From positions 248,001-312,000 of the forward strand of contig DDXA01000004.1 in NCBI GenBank assembly GCA_002347725.1: DNA of 64,000 bases, in the 5' to 3' direction. The notes under the pieces are model-generated. The model searched no databases. It worked only from the letters and a program-made list of their open reading frames with translations, and was not told where the DNA came from. Source of the DNA: Actinobacteria bacterium UBA2272. Its GTDB lineage: Bacteria; Actinomycetota; Coriobacteriia; Anaerosomatales; Anaerosomataceae. The translations under genes and the position numbers were made by a program. Positions within the stretch are counted from its first letter, which is position 1; each line of letters begins with the position of its first letter. Positions 58,166 to 64,000 of this stretch are shown here, piece by piece.

Positions 58166-59823
58166 CGGTCACCTTCCTGGGACGTGATGGTCTCCTCGGC
58201 GGTCACGGGCTCGAACCGCGGGCTGGCACCGCGTTGCCACACCAGGTGACCGCGCCAGCGTTCATCGTCGCGCTCGGGACGGTCCGTGCGGAAGTGCGTG
58301 CCACGACTCTCCTCCCGCGCAATCGCCCCAGCCACGGTGAGCGCCGCGTTCACGAGCAGGTTGCGCGTCTCGATGGCGCGCGGACCGGCCCCGCCGAGTC
58401 CGACCGCGAGTTCGGCCACAGCCTCGGCGGCCCCTACGAGCTCGACCTCGGAACGCGTGACCGCGGCATGGCGACTCATCACGACCTGAAGCGCGGCGCG
58501 TGCCGCGTCGGGATCGGAGCGCCCGCAGGTCGTGATCTCGGAGGACACCCGCGTCGGCGTCACGCGCACGCGCTCGCTTTCGAGCGCACGAACGATCCGG
58601 CGCGAAAACACGAGCCCCTCGAGCAGCGAGTTGCTCGCGAGACGGTTCGCGCCGTGCAGGCCGGACGCCGAGCACTCGCCCGCCGCATACAGGCCGGGAA
58701 GTGACGTGCGTCCGTCGATGTCGGTGCGCACCCCGCCGATGAGGTAGTGCGCGGCCGGCGCCACGGGCACGAGGTCGCACGCCAGGTCGTAGCCGGCCTC
58801 GCGGCACCCCTCGGAGATGGTCGGGAAGCGTCTGGCGAGGAACTCGGCGCCGAGGTGCCGCGCGTCGAGCCAGACATTGGGCCGCGCACACCGGTGCATG
58901 ACGCGCTCAATCTCGCGACTGACGAGATCGCGCGGCGCGAGTTCGGCTAACGGATGGAGCGCGGGCATGAAGCGCTTCAGGTCGCAGTCGAGCAGGTATG
59001 CGCCCTCGCCGCGAAGCGCTTCGGTGATCAGGAACTTGGGTGTCGCGTCACTATCGAGCGCCGTGGGATGGAACTGCACGAACTCCATGTCCGCGATCTC
59101 GGCGCCCGCGCGCCAGGCGGCGGCCACCCCGTCGCCGGTCGCGACGAGCGGGTTGGTGGTGACGCGGTACATCTGGCCCGAACCGCCGGTGGCGAGCACG
59201 ACCGCGTCGGCACGCAGGGCCATCATCGCGTGACTGCCGCGGTCCATCACGAGCGCGCCCACGCAGCGGTCTTCTGCGGTCAGCAGATCGACGACGAAGG
59301 CGTCCTCCACAAGCCTGATGCCCGGCGCGCGCCGCACGACGGCCGAGAGTGTGTTCTGCACCTCGGCGCCGGTGGCGTCTCCCGAGTGCAGCACGCGCGG
59401 CAGGCTGTGCCCGCCCTCGCGCGCGAGGGCCACCTCGCCTGAGGCCGCGCGGTCGAACCGCACGCCGAGCGTCTCGAGCTCGGCAAGCGCCTCGGCCGCT
59501 TCGCTCACCACGGCGCGCACGACCGCCTGGTCGCAGATGCCCTGGCCCACGACGAGCGTGTCGGCCAGATGCAGCTCCACCGAATCCGCCGCGCCCACCG
59601 CGCCGGCGATACCGCCCTGCGCGTACCACGTGTTGGCGTCGGTCACCTCGGACTTGGTGACGAGCGTGACCGTGCCGAACTCAGACGCATGAAGCGCGGC
59701 CGTGAGTCCGGCGATGCCCGAGCCGACGACGAGAACGTCGCACCTGTCCGAAGGCAGCGTGTCGGTGTCGAAGCCGACGACATAGCGCGCGTCGAGGGCC
59801 TCCGGGACGAAGGCTGCCTTCAT
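58162..59823 (-). CDS. nadB: L-aspartate oxidase
   Basis: It oxidises aspartate to iminoaspartate using FAD; anaerobes use fumarate as acceptor. 553 residues with the dinucleotide motif VLVVGSGIAGLTAALHA, the flavin-site ANTWYAQGGIAGAVG and active-site region MEFVQFHPTAL, and a C-terminal helical domain. It lies between nadA (5 bases) and nadC (overlap). Confidence 0.96.
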   Translation of the reverse strand: MKAAFVPEALDARYVVGFDTDTLPSDRCDVLVVGSGIAGLTAALHASEFGTVTLVTKSEVTDANTWYAQGGIAGAVGAADSVELHLADTLVVGQGICDQAVVRAVVSEAAEALAELETLGVRFDRAASGEVALAREGGHSLPRVLHSGDATGAEVQNTLSAVVRRAPGIRLVEDAFVVDLLTAEDRCVGALVMDRGSHAMMALRADAVVLATGGSGQMYRVTTNPLVATGDGVAAAWRAGAEIADMEFVQFHPTALDSDATPKFLITEALRGEGAYLLDCDLKRFMPALHPLAELAPRDLVSREIERVMHRCARPNVWLDARHLGAEFLARRFPTISEGCREAGYDLACDLVPVAPAAHYLIGGVRTDIDGRTSLPGLYAAGECSASGLHGANRLASNSLLEGLVFSRRIVRALESERVRVTPTRVSSEITTCGRSDPDAARAALQVVMSRHAAVTRSEVELVGAAEAVAELAVGLGGAGPRAIETRNLLVNAALTVAGAIAREESRGTHFRTDRPERDDERWRGHLVWQRGASPRFEPVTAEETITSQEGDR

Positions 59824-59828
59824 GGTTC

Positions 59829-60752
59829 TCAGCCGATCGCCGTCATGCGCTCGAGCGAACCGCGCGCCGCGGCGGCTGTATCGTCGGGCACGCGGATGAC
59901 GCCGCTCATGTCGCCGAGTGCGTCACGGACGTGGTCGAGACGCGTGAGCTTCATGTTGGGGCAGAGCATCGGCGGCGACACACCGACGAACCGCTTGCCG
60001 GGCGCAGCCCTCTCAAGACCGGTGATCAGTCCCGACTCGGTCACCACGATGAACGTCCCGGCGTCGCTTGCCGCCGCGTACCGGAGCATCTGGCTCGTGG
60101 AAAGCACGGCGTCGGCCTCGGTGCTCACCTCGGGGCGGCACTCGGGATGCGCGAGCATGACCGCGCCAGGGTTGGCGGCGCGCGCCTGAAGCGCCATCTC
60201 AAGCGTGACCTGGTCGTGGATCGGGCAGCAGCCGTCCCACACGGTCACCTCGACATCGGGTAGCTGCGTGGCGATCCAGCGGCCGAGGTTGCGATCGGGA
60301 CCGAAGAGCACGCGCGGCGCAGCCAGCGAGCGCACGACCGCGACGGCGTTGGCCGACGTGCAGCACACGTCCGTGAGCGCTTTGACCTCAGCCGAGGAGT
60401 TCACGTACATGACGACCGGGATGCCCGGGTTCTCGTCCTTCCACGCGGCCAACTGTCCGGCGGTGATCATGTCGGCCATCGGGCAGCCGGCATCGGTGCG
60501 CGGTAGGAGCACCGTCTTGTCGGGCGCCAGGATGTTCGCCGTCTCGGCCATGAATCGGACGCCGGCGAGCACGATCACGGCCGCGTCGGCCGCCGCCGCA
60601 CGGCGGGCGAGCTCGAGCGAATCGCCGACGACATCGGCGACGTCTTGCACCTCGGCCCGCTGGTAGTTGTGCGCGAAGATCACCGCGTCGCGCTCACGCG
60701 CGAGTTCGCGGACCTCCCCGGCGAGCGCGGACCTGTCGGAGTCTCCGGCCAT
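59829..60752 (-). CDS. nadA: Quinolinate synthase NadA
   Basis: It condenses iminoaspartate with dihydroxyacetone phosphate to quinolinate using an oxygen-sensitive [4Fe-4S] cluster. 307 residues with cluster cysteines in TDVCCTSANA, VWDGCCPIHDQ and PMLCPNMKLT. The N terminus HNYQRAEVQDVADVVGDS is family typical. It ends one base before panC starts its reading frame end, in a compact operon with panC. Confidence 0.95.
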   Translation of the reverse strand: MAGDSDRSALAGEVRELARERDAVIFAHNYQRAEVQDVADVVGDSLELARRAAAADAAVIVLAGVRFMAETANILAPDKTVLLPRTDAGCPMADMITAGQLAAWKDENPGIPVVMYVNSSAEVKALTDVCCTSANAVAVVRSLAAPRVLFGPDRNLGRWIATQLPDVEVTVWDGCCPIHDQVTLEMALQARAANPGAVMLAHPECRPEVSTEADAVLSTSQMLRYAAASDAGTFIVVTESGLITGLERAAPGKRFVGVSPPMLCPNMKLTRLDHVRDALGDMSGVIRVPDDTAAAARGSLERMTAIG

Positions 60753-61604
60753 CTAGCCCACCCCCAGCGCAAGATTGTCGATCAGGCGGGTCGTCCCCAC
60801 GCGCGCAGCGATGAGCGCGCGCGCCTCCCGCGCACCACCAGACTCGAGCGGCACAAGCGTGGTCGGGTCGACCACGACCGCGTAGTCGAGTGCGGCAAGC
60901 GGCTCCTCGGCAACGGTAGCCGCCATCACCTCGGCGAGCATCGCATGATCGCGCTCACCGCCAAGTGCGAGCGTCTCGGCACTGCGGAGCGCGCGGTACA
61001 GCACCGTCGCGGCGGCGCGTTCGTCCGGCGAGAGGTACGCGTTGCGGCTCGACATCGCCAGGCCATCGCACTCGCGCACGATCGGGCAGCCGACGATCTT
61101 GGTGGGCATGTCCAGGTCGCGCACCATCCGGCTCACGATCTTGAGCTGCTGGTAGTCTTTCTCGCCGAAGAACGCGAGGTGCGGCCCGACGACCGCAAGG
61201 AGCTTGGCCACCACGGTGCACACGCCCCGGAAGTGCGTCGGCCGCGTCTCCCCCTCGAGGACGGCGCCGAGCGGTCCCGGATCCACACTGACCTGTGCGT
61301 CGGACGCGTACATCACCTCCGCAGTGGGGGTGAAGACGAGGTCGGCACCCTCGGCGCCGAGAAGGTCCATGTCGCGGTCAAGGTCGCGCGGGTAGGCGGC
61401 AAAGTCCTCGCCCGGACCGAACTGCATGGGGTTCACGAAGACGGAGACGACGACGTAGTCGGCCCGGTCGCACGCAGCGCGGACGAGCGAGAGGTGCCCG
61501 TCGTGCAGGGCGCCCATGGTCGGCACGAGCGCGATGCGCTTGTCCTCGCGCCGGGCCTCGGCAACCGCGCGGCGGATCTCGTCTTTCGAGCCGAGCCGCT
61601 CCAT
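60753..61604 (-). CDS. panC: Pantothenate synthetase (pantoate--beta-alanine ligase)
   Basis: It joins pantoate and beta-alanine with ATP to form pantothenate. 283 residues with the nucleotide motif VPTMGALHDGHLSLVRAA, FVNPMQFGPGEDFAAYPR, and FFGEKDYQQLKIVSRMV; SSRNAYLSPDE is near 183. The ATG at 61604 overlaps the panB stop (TGATG), so the longer upstream frame is not the gene. Confidence 0.96.
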   Translation of the reverse strand: MERLGSKDEIRRAVAEARREDKRIALVPTMGALHDGHLSLVRAACDRADYVVVSVFVNPMQFGPGEDFAAYPRDLDRDMDLLGAEGADLVFTPTAEVMYASDAQVSVDPGPLGAVLEGETRPTHFRGVCTVVAKLLAVVGPHLAFFGEKDYQQLKIVSRMVRDLDMPTKIVGCPIVRECDGLAMSSRNAYLSPDERAAATVLYRALRSAETLALGGERDHAMLAEVMAATVAEEPLAALDYAVVVDPTTLVPLESGGAREARALIAARVGTTRLIDNLALGVG

Positions 61605-62488
61605 CACTGGTCCCCGTCGGTGGGCGGCAGCGTACGGTCGAGCTCGGCGATCACCTCGGCGTCGAGATGGGTCAGGTTCGCCTCGGCAGGGAACGCCCCC
61701 ACCCTGACATCGGCAGCGTACTGTGACACGGCCTTGGTTATCGCGCCTCCGATGTCCGCGTACCGCTTCGCGTGCCGCGGCGTGAACTCGCCGAGGCCGA
61801 GGAGGTCGTGGAATACCTGCACCTGTCCGTCGCACCCGGCCCCCGCGCCGATGCCGATGGTCGGGATCGTGAGCTCCTCGGAGACGATCGCGGCGAGCTC
61901 GGCCGGAACGAGTTCGAGCACCACGGCGAACGCACCGGCGGCCTCGAGCTCCAGACAGTCCTCCACGAGCGCGATGGCCCCATCGAGATCCCGCGCCTGC
62001 ACCGCATACCCGCCGAAGACGTTGACCGACTGCGGCGTGAGCCCGACGTGACCCATCACGGGCACGCCGGCGCCGACAAGGAACTCGACGAGCGGAGCGA
62101 CGGCGGCGCCTCCCTCGATCTTGACCGCCGAGGCACCTGCCTCGGCAAGGAAGCGACCGGCATTGCGGAGCGCGTCTTCGGGACTCACCTGGTAGCTGAG
62201 GAACGGCATATCCGCCACGACGAGCGCGCGGCTCGCACTGCGCGCAACAGCCGCGGTCGCACGCAGCATGTCATCCACGGTGACCGGCAGCGTGCTCTCG
62301 TAGCCGAGAACCGTCATGCCGAGCGAGTCTCCCACGAGGATCACATCGACACCGGCCGCCTCGACCAGGCGCGCGCCCGGCGCATCGTAGGCGGTGACCA
62401 TGACGACAGGCTCACCCGCAGCCTTCATGGCGGCCAGCGTGGTCGTGGTCACCCGCGCGCCTCCCCTTGTTGCCCGCGTGGCACTCAT
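61604..62488 (-). CDS. panB: 3-methyl-2-oxobutanoate hydroxymethyltransferase
   Basis: It transfers a hydroxymethyl group from methylene-THF to ketoisovalerate, making ketopantoate. 294 residues with VMVTAYDAPGARLVEAAGVD, the Mg site LVGDSLGMTVLG, ADMPFLSY, VKIEGG and GIGAGAGCDGQVQVFHDLLG. First gene of the panBC-nadABC operon on the minus strand. Confidence 0.97.
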   Translation of the reverse strand: MSATRATRGGARVTTTTLAAMKAAGEPVVMVTAYDAPGARLVEAAGVDVILVGDSLGMTVLGYESTLPVTVDDMLRATAAVARSASRALVVADMPFLSYQVSPEDALRNAGRFLAEAGASAVKIEGGAAVAPLVEFLVGAGVPVMGHVGLTPQSVNVFGGYAVQARDLDGAIALVEDCLELEAAGAFAVVLELVPAELAAIVSEELTIPTIGIGAGAGCDGQVQVFHDLLGLGEFTPRHAKRYADIGGAITKAVSQYAADVRVGAFPAEANLTHLDAEVIAELDRTLPPTDGDQ

Positions 62489-62557
62489 GATTGCTACTCC
62501 TCCCCGGCGGTCCCGGCCTTCACATCAGGTCCAGGCTGCCTTCACGAACGGGCAACG

Positions 62558-62597
62558 AGTATAGCATCGGCGCAACGTGCCACTCATCGGCGCAACG
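62558..62597 (-). promoter_or_regulatory. pan-nad operon promoter overlapped by a 13-bp direct repeat
   Basis: TATACT (62558-62563) with extended -10 TGC on the minus strand would start transcription near 62551. CATCGGCGCAACG occurs twice at 62565-62577 and 62585-62597, exactly 20 bp apart, covering the spacer and -35 region, which is where a repressor could bind. It is also the upstream region of the divergent aldehyde oxidoreductase gene. Confidence 0.5.
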
Positions 62598-62691
62598 GTC
62601 GCGTAATCCCTCATCTGCATGGGCATATTCATTATCTGGACCCCAGTGAACGGTCCGCTTACTGTCCATGTCCGACGGAGGGAGGGTGCGT

Positions 62692-64000
62692 ATGCGTTCC
62701 ATCATGCGCCTCAACATGTCGACCCTGTCCATCACCACCGAGCCGGTCCCGGATGCGTGGGCCCGCTACGGTGGTCGGGCGCTCACCGACGCGATCGTCT
62801 TCGCCGAGGTCCCGCCCATGGCGGACCCGCTCGGCCCGGAGGCCAAGATCGTCTTCGCACCAGGACTGCTGGGCGGCACGTCGGCACCGAACGGCGGTCG
62901 GCTCTCAGTCGGCGCGAAGAGTCCGCTCACCCGTGGCATCAAAGAGTCGAACGCGGGCGGCCAGGCCGCACACGCGCTTGCCAAGATAGGCATCGCCGCC
63001 CTGGTCGTCGAAGGGGTCGCCGCCGACGCCGACGCGCGGTACGTGCTTAAGATCAACGCCGACGGCTCTACCGAGATCGTGCGTGACGACAGCCTCGCCG
63101 GACTCGGCAACTACGCAACCAAAGACGCCGTCGACGCGACCATGGGCGACGTCAAGCGGTATGCGACGATCACCATCGGTCCGGCCGGCGAGATGGGCCT
63201 CAAGTCGGCAGCAGTCGCCATCAGCGATCCGGACGGCTACCCGAACCGCTTTGCGGGACGCGGCGGCCTCGGCGCTGTCATGGGCAGCAAGGGACTCAAG
63301 GCCGTTGTGATCGTCGACGAGGGCCTACCCTACCTTGCACACGCGGACAAAGATGCGTTCAACGCGGCAGTCAAGAAGTTCGCCAATGCACTGCGCGAGC
63401 ACGCCGTTACCGGTCAGGCGCTGCCGACGTACGGCACCAACGTCCTCGCCAACATCATCAACGAGGCCGGCGGGTATCCCACGCGCAACTTCTCCGAGGG
63501 ACGCTTCGAAGGTGTGGATCACATCAGCGGTGAGACGATGCGTGAGGTCACCGTCGAACGCGGCGGCAACGTGAAGCACGGGTGCCACACGGGGTGCGTC
63601 ATCCAGTGCTCGCGCTATTTCGTCGACAAGGACGGCCACTACAAGACCAAGGGCGTCGAGTACGAGAACGTCTGGTCGCTCGGTGCCGACTGCGGCATCG
63701 ACGACCTGGACGTGATCGCCGAGCTCGACCGTACGTGCAGCGACCTCGGGATCGACACCATCGAGGCCGGCGTGACGATCGCCGTCTACATGGACTCCGG
63801 CAAGCTCGCCTTCGGTGACGGCGCCGGGGCTCTCGCCCTACTCGAGGAGGTTCGCAAGGGCACCGACACGGGCCGCATGATCGGCAACGGCGCCGAGGCG
63901 ACCGGCCTTGCGCTCGGCGTGGAGCACATACCTGTGGTCAAGCACCAGGGTCTGCCGGCGTACGACCCGCGCCCGATCCAGGGTATCGGCGTCACGTACG
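62692..64000 (+). CDS. Tungsten-type aldehyde ferredoxin oxidoreductase (N-terminal part, runs off the edge)
   Basis: 436 residues are visible, from MRSIMRLNMSTLSI onward, with no stop to base 64000. AOR family signature segments are FAPGLLGGTSAPNGGRLSVGAKSPLT and GRGGLGAVMGSKGLKAV (bis-pterin binding), and a cysteine group HGCHTGCVIQCS (CX3CX3C) near residue 300 that would hold the [4Fe-4S] cluster. It oxidises aldehydes or reduces acids with ferredoxin or another carrier. A strong SD (GGAGGGAGGG) precedes the ATG. It is divergent from the pan-nad operon. Confidence 0.9.
   Translation, partial: MRSIMRLNMSTLSITTEPVPDAWARYGGRALTDAIVFAEVPPMADPLGPEAKIVFAPGLLGGTSAPNGGRLSVGAKSPLTRGIKESNAGGQAAHALAKIGIAALVVEGVAADADARYVLKINADGSTEIVRDDSLAGLGNYATKDAVDATMGDVKRYATITIGPAGEMGLKSAAVAISDPDGYPNRFAGRGGLGAVMGSKGLKAVVIVDEGLPYLAHADKDAFNAAVKKFANALREHAVTGQALPTYGTNVLANIINEAGGYPTRNFSEGRFEGVDHISGETMREVTVERGGNVKHGCHTGCVIQCSRYFVDKDGHYKTKGVEYENVWSLGADCGIDDLDVIAELDRTCSDLGIDTIEAGVTIAVYMDSGKLAFGDGAGALALLEEVRKGTDTGRMIGNGAEATGLALGVEHIPVVKHQGLPAYDPRPIQGIGVTY

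Noticed and set aside
1..64000. Prophage, insertion sequence or integrative element
   Set aside because: No transposase, integrase, terminal inverted repeats or target-site duplications were seen; composition is even across the window.

Overview
The window is about 67% GC, densely coded and mostly transcribed from the minus strand. The gene set is a C5-type heme pathway ending in siroheme-derived heme synthesis, a CcmABCEF cytochrome c maturation operon, multiheme cytochromes, a selenocysteine formate dehydrogenase, a tungsten-type aldehyde oxidoreductase and CWB2 cell-wall-binding proteins. It points to an anaerobic high-GC Gram-positive bacterium, most likely an uncultivated or recently cultivated Coriobacteriia-like actinobacterium (OPB41/Anaerosomatales type). 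That placement is an inference from gene content, not from a phylogenetic marker.

Layout. 1-3 kb: the 3' end of an unknown gene, galU, and a polytopic GT-C-like membrane protein. 3-11 kb: a heme cluster in the order hemA-hemC-hemD-tRNA-Ala-hemB-ahbD-ahbAB-hemL. The fused AhbAB and AhbD indicate that heme b is made through siroheme and Fe-coproporphyrin. 11-18.5 kb: an SDR, a HemX/CcsA-like protein and ccmD-C-B-A-F-E, driven from a recognisable promoter at 18.6 kb. CcmE is the CxxxY type with a second OB-like domain, and CcmC carries an extra outer domain. 18.8-26 kb: a small membrane protein behind a CRP-like palindrome, coaX, a two-component system, and a YhaO/YhaN (SbcCD-like) nuclease-ATPase pair.

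26-53 kb is an electron-transfer and cell-surface island with five multiheme cytochromes (about 60 heme-binding motifs in total). The cytochromes have 14, 6, 20, 13 and 7 motifs. With them are a b-type cytochrome, a Sec-containing formate dehydrogenase alpha subunit with its ferredoxin subunit, two membrane-anchored NHL propellers, a TPR protein, a lipoprotein, a large membrane protein, and two paralogous propeller/CWB2 surface proteins. The formate dehydrogenase reading frame is interrupted by an in-frame UGA. A SECIS-like hairpin follows immediately, so it is read here as one 1242-residue selenoprotein. Its roughly 400-nt leader carries two candidate promoters, a Moco-riboswitch-like structured region and an intrinsic terminator. 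A second strong promoter at 53.36 kb drives cyt b, three multiheme cytochromes, the TPR protein and an NHL protein. Together these look like a formate-to-surface electron conduit whose c-type hemes come from the heme and Ccm clusters upstream.

53-62.5 kb is housekeeping: an FKBP isomerase, bioY with a BirA-type operator, birA, a DedA protein, two small membrane proteins, and a tightly overlapping nadC-nadB-nadA-panC-panB operon. The window ends inside a plus-strand aldehyde ferredoxin oxidoreductase gene.
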